Shown here piece after piece: positions 8,438-15,946 of a DNA stretch of 64,000 nt (within the stretch, counting starts at the first letter, position 1; the number at the start of each line of letters is the position of its first letter). The position numbers were made by a program, and so were the translations under genes. Source of the DNA: DASYFG01 sp036498565. Its GTDB lineage: Bacteria > Bacillota > Bacilli > Lactobacillales > Lactobacillaceae. The notes under the pieces were generated by a model. That model was not told the DNA's origin and searched no databases. It saw only the letters and a list, made by a program, of their open reading frames with translations. The stretch spans positions 620,001 through 684,000 of the forward strand of contig DASYFG010000004.1 of assembly GCA_036498565.1 (NCBI GenBank), written 5' to 3'.

Positions 8438-9463
8438 ATGACCACACATAAAATCCTCTTCGGAACTTACACAAAACGCGTTTCAAAGGGTATCTACGAA
8501 GCCGTTTTGGACACAGAAACAAAAACATTTAGTGACGCACAATTGATCGCTGAAGCAACCAATCCGACTTATTTGGCTGTTTCACAAGCCAACTTAATTT
8601 ACGCCGTGAACAGCGTTGACGGTCAAGGTGGTGTCACAACTTTTGACAACGACGTTCGTCCGTTGCACGCTTTGAGCAACAACATGAGCGAGGGTGCTGC
8701 GCCAGCTTACATTGGCATTGACGAAGATCGCCAATTGGTGTTCGCGGGTTATTACCACCGCGGTACCGTGGAAGTTTTCCAAATTAACGCCGATGGCACG
8801 TTGACAAGCACCGATGTTTGGCAAAATACCGGCTCAGGTCCGCGGCCAGAACAAGCGTCATCGCACGTTCATTTCAGCAATTTGACGCCTGACAATAAGT
8901 TGGTAGCCGTTGATTTGGGTGCTGATGAAGTAGTGACTTTTGACGTGAGCGACGCCGGAACGTTGACGGAAGTTGCACGTTACAAGACTGAAGCTGGCTT
9001 TGGGCCGCGTCACATCCGCTTTTCACCTGACGGTAAACACGCTTATTTGCTAGGTGAATTGTCAAGTTTGGTGTCGGTTTTGGACTACGCTGATGGCAAA
9101 TTCACGCACGTGCAGACTTTGTCAACGATTCCAGCCGACTGGACAGAACATAACGGCACAGCTGCTATTCGCATCAGTGCCGACGGGCGTTTTGTTTACA
9201 CGTCAAATCGTGGTCACAACTCTTTGGCCGTGTTCGCAGTTTCTGAAAACGGTTCGCAATTGGAACGCGTACAATTGATCAGCACAGAAGGTGAATTCCC
9301 ACGTGATTTCAACTGGACGCCAGATGAAAAGTTGGTCGTTGTAGCAAACCAAGACACCGACAACGTCGCGTTGTTTGATCGTGACGCCGAAACGGGTTTG
9401 TTGACTTTGATTTCAAGCGATTTGGTCGTACCAGAAGCAATTCGTGTGACATTTGAAGACTAA
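8438..9463 (+). CDS. pgl: Lactonase family protein (6-phosphogluconolactonase type)
   Basis: A 341-residue seven-bladed beta-propeller of the cycloisomerase-2/6-phosphogluconolactonase (YbhE) type, which hydrolyses 6-phosphogluconolactone in the pentose phosphate or phosphoketolase route. Family signatures are 'FGTYTKRVSKGIYEAVLD' at the start, 'PTYLAVS', 'HVHFSNLTPDNKLVAVDLGADE', 'GPRHIRFSPDGKHAYLL' and 'FVYTSNRGHNSLAVF'. Start ATG with AAGGGAG upstream. It is a single gene with its own promoter and a shared terminator. Other lactones remain possible substrates. Confidence 0.85.
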   Translation: MTTHKILFGTYTKRVSKGIYEAVLDTETKTFSDAQLIAEATNPTYLAVSQANLIYAVNSVDGQGGVTTFDNDVRPLHALSNNMSEGAAPAYIGIDEDRQLVFAGYYHRGTVEVFQINADGTLTSTDVWQNTGSGPRPEQASSHVHFSNLTPDNKLVAVDLGADEVVTFDVSDAGTLTEVARYKTEAGFGPRHIRFSPDGKHAYLLGELSSLVSVLDYADGKFTHVQTLSTIPADWTEHNGTAAIRISADGRFVYTSNRGHNSLAVFAVSENGSQLERVQLISTEGEFPRDFNWTPDEKLVVVANQDTDNVALFDRDAETGLLTLISSDLVVPEAIRVTFED

Positions 9464-9464
9464 T

Positions 9465-9490
9465 AAAAAAGCGCCTTGCGGCGCTTTTTT
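9465..9490. terminator. Bidirectional terminator between the lactonase gene and msrA
   Basis: Stem AAAAAAGCGCC/GGCGCTTTTTT with loop TTGC, flanked by A and T runs so that it can serve both convergent genes. Confidence 0.85.
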
Positions 9491-10010
9491 ATTTTGACCA
9501 ATACTTTTCTTTGTAGGCTTCACGCCCACCGGCTTCTTCCATCGCGTAACGTTCTGGATTTTTTTTGTAGAAATCTTGATGATATTCTTCAGCTTCGTAG
9601 AAAGGCGCTTCGTCTTCAATCGTCGTGACAATTGGATCTGAAAAAATTTGACTGTCGGCCAAAGCTTCCTTTGACGCTGTGGCAATCGCGCGTTGTTCTT
9701 CATCAGCGACAAAAATCACCGGCCGGTAATTGTCACCACGGTCTTGGAACTGCCCCATGGCATCGGTTGGATCGGCGGTTTGCCAGTACAAATCAACCAA
9801 TTCCTTGTAGCTCATTTTTTCATCGTCAAACCAAATTTTAACCGCTTCGGTGTGACCGGTTGTGTGAGACACCACTTGCTCGTAAGTTGGGTTTTCAACG
9901 TGTCCGCCCGTGTAACCTGAGCGTACTTTTTGAATCCCGGGCAAGCTATCAAATGGCTCGACCATGCACCAAAAACATCCACCAGCAAAGACTGCTGTTT
10001 TTTCTGTCAT
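9489..10010 (-). CDS. msrA: Peptide-methionine (S)-S-oxide reductase MsrA
   Basis: A 173-residue enzyme that reduces the S form of methionine sulfoxide in proteins. The catalytic cysteine is in 'AGGCFWCMVEPFD' near the N-terminus, followed by 'SGYTGGHVENPTYE' and 'HTEAVKIWFD'. The start at 10010 was preferred over one five codons upstream, because the upstream ATG lies within the GGAGG that serves the chosen start. A second msrA lies at 31823-32626 and an msrB at 50047-50496. Confidence 0.93.
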   Translation of the reverse strand: MTEKTAVFAGGCFWCMVEPFDSLPGIQKVRSGYTGGHVENPTYEQVVSHTTGHTEAVKIWFDDEKMSYKELVDLYWQTADPTDAMGQFQDRGDNYRPVIFVADEEQRAIATASKEALADSQIFSDPIVTTIEDEAPFYEAEEYHQDFYKKNPERYAMEEAGGREAYKEKYWSK

Positions 10011-10077
10011 GAGAAAAACCTCCATCGTTTTCTTAGTTTTTATTTATTTTACGCTTATTTTTTGTTAGTTTCAAGAC

Positions 10078-10104
10078 AAAAAAAGAAGCACTTACGTGCT
10101 TCTT
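10078..10104 (-). terminator. Intrinsic terminator of the Apf-like gene
   Basis: Stem AAGAAGCAC/GTGCTTCTT with loop and seven Ts on the minus strand; it overlaps the stop codon. Confidence 0.85.
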
Positions 10105-10699
10105 AGTACCAACCATGAACATTTTGGAAGGCTTTTGCTTTAACGGGTGTTCCATAACGTTGGTGAATGTAATTCAAACCAATTTTTGCTTGTGACGCGA
10201 CATTACTGAAATTACCATTCCAGCCACTCATTCGCTTTAATTGGAAAAGACCAAAACATCCTGTGTTGTAGTTTGCAGCGTATTTATTCCAACTTGATTC
10301 GCGTTGGACGATGGCTTGTAAGGCCGACCATTGTTTGCCGGTCCAACCGTAATATAACTTACCGTAGTCGTACACGATTTCTTTGGTAGTCCCTGTCCGG
10401 TAATTGAACGTAATTTTTTTATTACTGGTGAATTTCACGACTTGTACGGCCCGTGACGTTAACCGATAGCCATAATATTTACCTTTGACTACATAACCAC
10501 CAGGTGCTTTCACTTTTTGAACGTAGTTGCGTGAATGCACATATTTCACGGTTTTTAAAACTTTAGAACCGTTCTTATATTGAATCGTGACCGTATATTT
10601 TGGTACAGATTTCGTTGCGGCATCAGCTTGATTTGTAAAAATAAACAAACCCGCTAGCAACGCCAAGGCACCAACTAATTGTTTAACTCGTCTACTCAT
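10103..10699 (-). CDS. Secreted Apf-like transglycosylase-fold protein
   Basis: A 198-residue secreted protein. The signal peptide ends at about residue 28 (FTNQADA). Residues about 33-100 form a MucBP-like beta module ('YTVTIQYKNGSKVL', 'VVKGKYYGYRLTS'). Residues about 110-198 match the C-terminal lysozyme-like domain of lactobacillar aggregation-promoting factors: 'QWSALQAIVQRESSWN' with the likely catalytic Glu, 'CFGLFQLKRMSG', 'GLNYIHQRYGTP' and a final '-GWY'. Such proteins act on peptidoglycan or cell surface shape. No Shine-Dalgarno is seen before the ATG; a TATACT box lies seven bases upstream of it, so a leaderless transcript is possible. Confidence 0.75.
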   Translation of the reverse strand: MSRRVKQLVGALALLAGLFIFTNQADAATKSVPKYTVTIQYKNGSKVLKTVKYVHSRNYVQKVKAPGGYVVKGKYYGYRLTSRAVQVVKFTSNKKITFNYRTGTTKEIVYDYGKLYYGWTGKQWSALQAIVQRESSWNKYAANYNTGCFGLFQLKRMSGWNGNFSNVASQAKIGLNYIHQRYGTPVKAKAFQNVHGWY

Positions 10700-10722
10700 G
10701 AGACATAGTATATAATCTCTTT

Positions 10723-10751
10723 ATAACAAATTTGACGCGCCTAAATGTCAA
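10723..10751 (-). promoter_or_regulatory. Candidate promoter of the Apf-like gene
   Basis: TTGACA (10746-10751) and TGTTAT (10723-10728) 17 bases apart on the minus strand. An alternative -10, TATACT, lies nearer the ATG at 10707-10712. Confidence 0.4.
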
Positions 10752-10800
10752 TTTGAGCGCAATTTTTACAAGCGTGTAACAACTTGTCTTGTTTATTAGC

Positions 10801-10825
10801 AAAAAAGCGCTTATCAGCGCTTTTT
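10801..10825 (-). terminator. Intrinsic terminator of the DedA gene
   Basis: Stem AAAAAGCGC/GCGCTTTTT. The stop codon of the gene lies in its loop. Confidence 0.8.
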
Positions 10826-11452
10826 CAAGAAACTTTTAGCAAGACCAATGAAAGTCGGAATCAACGTCACAAACACTATTCCCAACACAATCACTGAAAA
10901 ATGATCTTTCACAAACGGAATATTACCAAATAAATAACCCGCGCCAGTTGCCAAAATCGCCCAAGAGGCGGCCGCGATGAAACTGTATTTGAAAAATTCA
11001 CGGTAGTTAAACTGACTAATGCCCGCCACAAATGGCAAAAACGTCCGCACAATCGGAATATAACGCGCTAAAATAATGGCTTGTGCACCCTTGGCTTCAA
11101 AGTACTTTTCCGCTTCAATAATATTATCACGCTTAATTAAACGGCCCAAGAAACGATGCGATACCAGCTTGTAACCCGCGGTTTTCCCAATCCAAAAGTT
11201 CAAACTATCGCCAATTAACGCCGACAAGAAGAATCCAAAGCCAAAAATCCAAACATTAAAATTCATCGCCGGATTAGCTGCCAAAGCCCCCGCCGCAAAC
11301 AACAACGAGTCCCCCGGCAAAAATGGCAAGATCACCGCCCCAGTTTCTACCAAAATAATCGCAAACAAAATGGCATACGTCCAAGGCCCAAAGTTATTCG
11401 CCAATAAGCGAATATGGTCATCAATATGCAAAATAAAATCAATTAAAAACAA
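10814..11452 (-). CDS. DedA family membrane protein
   Basis: A 212-residue integral membrane protein of the DedA/SNARE-associated family, whose members are thought to act as lipid flippases or in proton-motive-force maintenance. Seen are 'VETGAVILPFLPGDSLLFAAG' and 'YFEAKGAQAIILARYIPIVRTFLPFVAGIS', the two family signatures, and about five hydrophobic segments. A TTG start at 11450-11452 is chosen because AGGGG lies eight bases upstream; the longer reading from an ATG at 11497 has no Shine-Dalgarno and adds polar sequence. It ends in its own terminator. Confidence 0.85.
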   Translation of the reverse strand: MFLIDFILHIDDHIRLLANNFGPWTYAILFAIILVETGAVILPFLPGDSLLFAAGALAANPAMNFNVWIFGFGFFLSALIGDSLNFWIGKTAGYKLVSHRFLGRLIKRDNIIEAEKYFEAKGAQAIILARYIPIVRTFLPFVAGISQFNYREFFKYSFIAAASWAILATGAGYLFGNIPFVKDHFSVIVLGIVFVTLIPTFIGLAKSFLKKR

Positions 11453-11547
11453 AATATTACCCCTAGTAATGTTTTTGTGACAGGCTGCCACATACACTCA
11501 TTATAGCGAAGTTTCTCGGAAAAAACACGCCACGCTTAAAATTATAT

Positions 11548-11576
11548 TTGACAAGAAGTTTAAAATTCGGTAAACT
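11548..11576 (+). promoter_or_regulatory. rpmF promoter
   Basis: Perfect TTGACA (11548-11553), 17 bases, TAAACT (11571-11576), 39 bases before the rpmF ATG. Confidence 0.7.
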
Positions 11577-11615
11577 AGTTTAGTTGATAAATCGAATCAG
11601 AAAAGAGGTGAAATC

Positions 11616-11786
11616 ATGGCAACACCATCAAACAAGAACTCAAAGTCACACAAGCGTAACCGTCGCGGTCACATTGGTTTGAACGTACCAAACATCGTTT
11701 TGGACCAAGCCACAGGTGAATACCGCGTTGCTCACCGTGTTTCACCATCAGGTGCTTACAACGGTAAGAACGTTGAAGCTAAGTAA
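11616..11786 (+). CDS. rpmF: 50S ribosomal protein L32, cysteine-free form
   Basis: A basic 56-residue protein beginning MATPSNKNSKSHKRNRRGH, the RNA-binding N-terminus of L32. The zinc-binding CxxC...CxxC of the usual form is replaced by 'LDQATGEYRVAHRVSPSGAY', with no cysteine at all. Cysteine-free L32 variants are known in Leuconostoc relatives, which supports the placement of this genome. AAAGAGG precedes the ATG by about six bases. It is a single gene with a strong promoter and terminator, as expected for a ribosomal protein. Confidence 0.9.
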   Translation: MATPSNKNSKSHKRNRRGHIGLNVPNIVLDQATGEYRVAHRVSPSGAYNGKNVEAK

Positions 11787-11788
11787 TT

Positions 11789-11814
11789 AATGACTCCTCG
11801 CGAGTCATTTTTTG
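11789..11814 (+). terminator. rpmF terminator
   Basis: Stem AATGACTC/GAGTCATT and six Ts, three bases after the rpmF stop. Confidence 0.85.
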
Positions 11815-11816
11815 TA

Positions 11817-11852
11817 TCAAAAAGCGCAACCTTTGCGGGTTGCGCTTTTTTA
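11817..11852. terminator. Second, bidirectional terminator after rpmF
   Basis: Stem AAAAAGCGCAACC/GGGTTGCGCTTTTT. It can stop both rpmF readthrough and minus-strand transcription from the CRISPR side. Confidence 0.75.
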
Positions 11853-11898
11853 TTTTGGAATAATTCACAGACATCTATGCTTTTCTTAATTTTTTCAA

Positions 11899-12171
11899 TT
11901 ATGTAACCTGATTATCAACCAGCAAGATTTTTGCATGGTCAATAATCTTACGTAGTTCTGCCAGCCATTCATCGGCCTTGGTATTGTCGTACGCTTCAGT
12001 AAATTCAGGGATAACATCTTGTAGATGGTCATCGAATTTAGAGCTTTCAGTTTCTAACTGATCTGTATCGAATGCAAAATAATCCTGAATCACAAATACA
12101 TATGACCATAACTCTTGGTCGGTAAATGCTTTTTCCATGACATCAATTGCTTCTTTTTCACTTTTCAGCAT
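11899..12171 (-). CDS. Small acidic protein of unknown function next to the CRISPR array
   Basis: I do not recognise this 90-residue protein. It is strongly acidic, probably all-helical, rich in Asp, Glu and aromatic residues ('ELWSYVFVIQDYFAFDTDQ'), with no cysteine, signal peptide or membrane segment. A GGAAGGTG Shine-Dalgarno precedes the ATG by about nine bases, so it is probably a real gene. It starts 32 bases after the distal end of the CRISPR array, on the same strand, and is followed by a terminator, so array transcripts could read into it. An immunity-type or regulatory protein is possible but unsupported. Confidence 0.65.
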   Translation of the reverse strand: MLKSEKEAIDVMEKAFTDQELWSYVFVIQDYFAFDTDQLETESSKFDDHLQDVIPEFTEAYDNTKADEWLAELRKIIDHAKILLVDNQVT

Positions 12172-12203
12172 GTGCTTTCCACACCTTCCCTTTGAATTAG
12201 TTT

Positions 12204-14285
12204 GTTCTTAAACTCATTAAACTGACAGACATCCAAAGCCAAGTCGGAGTCTGATACGGTTGTCGGCCCGTTCTTAAACTCATTAAATTGACAGACATCC
12301 AAAGCTAAGCGAAAGGCCTATACTTTGGCGCCTTAGTTCTTAAACTCATTAAATTGACAGACATCCAAAGCAAGACCGGTACATTAACGGCCGCTTTGTT
12401 CGTTCTTAAACTCATTAAATTGACAGACATCCAAAGCTGTCTGACGCGATCACGGGCGATTCGCTTGGTTCTTAAACTCATTAAATTGACAGACATCCAA
12501 AGCGGGAACTAAGCAATTAGTTAGCTCATATTCGTTCTTAAACTCATTAAATTGACAGACATCCAAAGCTTGACAGGGTTCACTAACACGGTGAAGCATG
12601 TTAGTGAACTCATTAAATTGACAGACATCCAAAGCGGCACTGACCCTGACGGTGGTTCTGGTCTAGTTCTTAAACTCATTAAATTGACAGACATCCAAAG
12701 CTGCTAGAAAAGATTGAAGACGGCATTGGGCGTTCTTAAACTCATTAAATTGACAGACATCCAAAGCAAAAATTAAGGTGGAACATAGCAATGTCAAGTT
12801 CTTAAACTCATTAAATTGACAGACATCCAAAGCCATTCGGTAGTCATGCTGGCATTGGTCACAGTTCTTAAACTCATTAAATTGACAGACATCCAAAGCT
12901 GGGACCCCAAAGCCGCTGACCGTGGTGAAGTTCTTAAACTCATTAAATTGACAGACATCCAAAGCATTCAACGGATCATCAGCAATCAAACGCATGTTCT
13001 TAAACTCATTAAATTAACAGACATCCAAAGCAAATCAACAAGCTTCATTTGCAACTTGCCGGTTCTTAAACTCATTAAATTGACAGACATCCAAAGCTTG
13101 ATGCTGCATTCGACATGACCATGGACAGTTCTTAAACTCATTAAATTGACAGACATCCAAAGCAAGATCGGAATAGTTTTCTTTCTTGTTATTGTTCTTA
13201 AACTCATTAAATTGACAGACATCCAAAGCACACCAATTGCATCGACTGGATCAATTTCTGTTCTTAAACTCATTAAATTGACAGACATCCAAAGCAGTCT
13301 AGATAGAGAAAGGGAAAAATTATGGGTTCTTAAACTCATTAAATTGACAGACATCCAAAGCCAATCACTTATGCAATCGTCAATGGGGATGGTTCTTAAA
13401 CTCATTAAATTGACAGACATCCAAAGCTCTGGGACGAAAAGACGGGCGAGCCTGTCAGTTCTTAAACTCATTAAATTGACAGACATCCAAAGCGCACAGG
13501 AGAACGACAACGTTTAAAGAACGGTTCTTAAACTCATTAAATTGACAGACATCCAAAGCAGCTGTTGAAACATCATCTTGAACAGTTGTGTTCTTAAACT
13601 CATTAAATTGACAGACATCCAAAGCAATAACCAAGTATCATTGCAATTGATTAGTGTTCTTAAACTCATTAAATTGACAGACATCCAAAGCACTTCCAGA
13701 CGACACGTCACCACCCGGTGAGTTCTTAAACTCATTAAATTGACAGACATCCAAAGCTCTGCATCGTTCCATTTGTTTGAAACGATTGTTCTTAAACTCA
13801 TTAAATTGACAGACATCCAAAGCTAAACCAAAAGGACGGTAAGAAAAATGGCAGTTCTGAAACTCATTAAATTGACAGACATCCAAAGCAAAAATGCGAG
13901 CGGGGTTGGTGTTTACACCGTTCTGAAACTCATTAAATTGACAGACATCCAAAGCGACGGCAGTGTTATCCGCCGCATCGGTGCCGTTCTGAAACTCATT
14001 AAATTGACAGACATCCAAAGCATTCGTCGCTGTGGGGTCAACCAGTAGCACGTTCTGAAACTCATTAAATTGACAGACATCCAAAGCAGACCTTGGCTGG
14101 GGTAGTGGACAACAAAAGTTCTGAAACTCATTAAATTGACAGACATCCAAAGCAAGCGACCGAAACGCAGGGAGAAGCTGGAAGTTCTGAAACTCATTAA
14201 ATTGACAGACATCCAAAGCAAGAAGGGCAAACGCTCTTTATTGGCAGTTGTTCTGAAACTCATTAAATTGACAGACATCCAAAGC
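12204..14285 (-). CRISPR. Type II-A CRISPR array, 32 repeats and 31 spacers
   Basis: The 36-base repeats start every 66 bases without exception, from 12204 to 14250, so all 31 spacers are exactly 30 bases. In the crRNA sense (minus strand) the repeat begins GCTTTGGATGTCTG and ends GAGTTTAAGAAC, typical of II-A repeats. The array lies downstream of csn2 on the same strand, so the leader end is at 14285. The seven leader-proximal repeats (starts 13854-14250) carry G at plus-strand position 6; the other 25 do not. Single variants occur at 12204 (terminal repeat, C at position 20) and 12996; the repeat at 12600 is changed at positions 4-7. Several spacers (12768, 13296, 13824) contain a Shine-Dalgarno-like motif followed by ATG, as expected for phage or plasmid genes. 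No spacer source was identified. Confidence 0.98.
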
Positions 14286-14323
14286 AGACCAACCGTTCGC
14301 CTTTTCGACGAACTATCAAACAT
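14286..14323 (-). promoter_or_regulatory. Very short CRISPR leader
   Basis: Only 38 bases separate the csn2 stop codon from the first repeat. Type II-A leaders are usually longer, so any promoter or integration signal must extend into the 3' end of csn2 or be missing. No -10/-35 pair stands out here. Confidence 0.5.
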
Positions 14324-15004
14324 TCATTCGTTATTCGCGTCATCACTCACGAATTCAACGAAATCCTGATCGATAAAGTGCTGCTTCAAACCCACACCAC
14401 TAATAAAATTAGCAGTGTGTCCTCTATCAATAAATAAGCATGAAACCTGTTTCATATAAGCATCGTACGCTAATGCTTGCAACTGATGTTCATTTAAATA
14501 CAGACTTGCGTTGACGAATACCAGCAATCGTTGATCATTTAACCGTTGGGAAACGTCTATTACACTCTCAATTATACCATAAAAGTCCCGTTGTTCCGGC
14601 ATTTCAACGCGCAAATTCAGATATTTTAATAGTTCAGAAGCATCCCAATCATCGTCAATTTCACCAGGTAAATCATTTTCAAATAACACCCGATTAACGT
14701 GACTGCGCAACAAGCGGTCCGCTTCATATAATTCGCGTAATGAGACATCATCGAGTTGTTGGCCGACGACTTTACTTAGTGCTTTGGCGTATAACTTCCC
14801 GTAATCAAAGCGCGTTGCGACATCGCCGACATACACGACCTTCTTCAAATTCACTTCCTGGCCATCTTCGCTCAAAAACGCCCCTTCGCCACGCTGAAAA
14901 AACTGCACCAACTGCCAAATTGGCACCACCGATGCAAACGTTAACTGCGTAATACCAAAATCAAGCGTCCACGATTCATATGGATACAGCGTCAATTTTT
15001 TCAT
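14324..15004 (-). CDS. csn2: CRISPR-associated protein Csn2
   Basis: Csn2 is the type II-A marker, a ring-forming DNA-end-binding protein that works with Cas1-Cas2 in spacer acquisition. The 226-residue length is normal. Seen are the N-terminal 'MKKLTLYPYESWTLDFGITQLTFAS', a central helical region ('DWDASELLKYLNLRVE') and a nucleotide-fold-like end ('LLVFVNASLYLNEHQLQALA', 'VSCLFIDRGH'). Its ATG overlaps the cas2 stop by four bases (ATGA). The gene is open throughout, although its partner Cas1 is broken. Confidence 0.88.
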   Translation of the reverse strand: MKKLTLYPYESWTLDFGITQLTFASVVPIWQLVQFFQRGEGAFLSEDGQEVNLKKVVYVGDVATRFDYGKLYAKALSKVVGQQLDDVSLRELYEADRLLRSHVNRVLFENDLPGEIDDDWDASELLKYLNLRVEMPEQRDFYGIIESVIDVSQRLNDQRLLVFVNASLYLNEHQLQALAYDAYMKQVSCLFIDRGHTANFISGVGLKQHFIDQDFVEFVSDDANNE

Positions 15005-15321
15005 ATCACCACCAGCCGATCATCTGTGTTGCGAATGTCTTTTTTCGCTTCACCAGTTAAAAATTTCATGGCGGCATATTGTTTTTCTGTCACAATCATG
15101 GTTTGCACAATGCCCGCCGTAGGCGCATTTTTGGCCAAACGTTGCTCTAAAAATTCGGCTGATTGCTTGTTAACGGCCACCCGGACATACACGCTTTCTT
15201 GAATCATCAAGAAGCCTTCATTTAACAATAATTTCCGAAATTGACGGTAACTGCGACGCTCATCGCCTGTTAACATCGGTAAATCAAACATCACCATTAA
15301 TCGCATCACTCGATACCTCAT
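15001..15321 (-). CDS. cas2: CRISPR-associated endoribonuclease-fold protein Cas2
   Basis: A 106-residue Cas2 of the type II kind: 'MRYRVMRLMVMFDLPMLTGDERRSYRQFRKLLLNEGF' is the family N-terminus (only part quoted from the genome for position: 'VMFDLP', 'RQFRKLLLNEGF'). The start at 15321 fits this N-terminus and gives a four-base ATGA overlap with the end of the cas1 remnant; an ATG five codons upstream is less likely. Cas2 is the structural core of the Cas1-Cas2 integrase. With Cas1 destroyed it should have no acquisition role. Confidence 0.9.
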   Translation of the reverse strand: MRYRVMRLMVMFDLPMLTGDERRSYRQFRKLLLNEGFLMIQESVYVRVAVNKQSAEFLEQRLAKNAPTAGIVQTMIVTEKQYAAMKFLTGEAKKDIRNTDDRLVVI

Positions 15322-15784
15322 AGCACGACTTCCCAAGTTGGCAACGCTGTTTTGCCATTCAAATAATCCACTGCCTGACGCACCATTTCGGCCATGGCAC
15401 TGGTCACCACCGACTCATGGCGGTTAAATTGAATGTTGTAATTCAGCGCCCCCACCAGCTCCAATTTCATATTCAAATCAAATTCAGCCTGTTCATAACG
15501 CTTCATGATTTGATCTACGACCGGTCGAAACGGTTCGATTAAGTCGCTCGCCAAGTTAAATTCATTGGCCATATTGTCATGATGAATCCCAATTTCGGTT
15601 AAATAGCCCGCAGCAACTCCATCATGGCATAACCGGTGACGACTGCTTGCGTGGTTTCAATGAGCAAAACCGTGATATCGTCAACTGGAATTTGGTGTAA
15701 ATCACTGTCAGTTTGAATGACTAATTGATTCATTTTATAGCTAATTTTACTATGTTTCGTGACAACGACCGTTCTAAATGACAT
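15318..15784 (-). pseudogene. cas1: cas1, internally deleted and frameshifted
   Basis: Only about 467 bases remain of a gene that is normally near 870-900. The N-terminal part reads 'MSFRTVVVTKHSKISYK' to 'ETTQAVVTGYAMMELL', about 60 residues, and meets a stop at 15599. In another frame the conserved C-terminal part follows at once, 'YLTEIGIHHDNMANEFNLAS' and 'EPFRPVVDQI', equivalent to about residue 200 onward in intact type II Cas1. The junction lies near 15600-15610. The lost segment of about 140 codons includes the first catalytic glutamate; the His of 'GIHHDN' and the second Glu of 'LIEPFRP' survive in the remnant. ATG at 15782-15784 with AGGAGA upstream. No functional integrase can be made. 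Confidence 0.9.
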
Positions 15785-15806
15785 TTCCAATCTCCTGTGT
15801 TATACT
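15778..15806 (+). promoter_or_regulatory. tracrRNA promoter
   Basis: ATGACA (15778-15783), 17 bases, TATACT (15801-15806) on the plus strand. It overlaps the cas1 start codon and Shine-Dalgarno region. Confidence 0.65.
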
Positions 15807-15812
15807 AATTTT

Positions 15813-15940
15813 GTTGAGATCATCACCTCAACAATCGGGTTTTCGAACTCATTAAACTGACAGACATTTACGTGAAAGCAAATCAATTAGATTTATCATC
15901 GTTAGAAATAACGAAAGCAGCCGAGGAGGCTGCTTTTTTT
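15813..15940 (+). ncRNA. tracrRNA, antisense between cas1 and cas9
   Basis: The anti-repeat at about 15843-15879 matches the repeat complement: 'AACTCATTAAACTGACAGAC' (with one A-C mismatch), then a bulge, then GAAAGC. Paired with a crRNA repeat this gives a five-base-pair lower stem (GCUUU/AAAGC), an asymmetric bulge and a long upper stem, the form Cas9 requires. Downstream follow a small stem (AAATC/GATTT), a CGTTA/TAACG stem-loop and a strong terminator (AGCAGCC/GGCTGCT with eight Ts, ending 15940). The start is set seven bases after the -10 box. A perfect inverted repeat, TTGTTGAG/CTCAACAA (15811-15834), lies at its 5' end. Confidence 0.88.
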
Positions 15941-15946
15941 GTGGTT

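Noticed and set aside
12204..14285. A promoter in every repeat: each contains TTGACA on the plus strand
   Set aside because: The strand is antisense to the crRNA and no spacer provides a convincing -10 at the needed distance.
12305..14323. Several open frames of 60-190 codons on both strands within the CRISPR array
   Set aside because: They are built from the 36-base repeat; the 66-base period keeps the frame open. They have no ribosome sites and are not genes.
15598..15790. The two cas1 fragments as two separate small genes
   Set aside because: Both match one protein family at its two ends; the second fragment has no start or ribosome site of its own.
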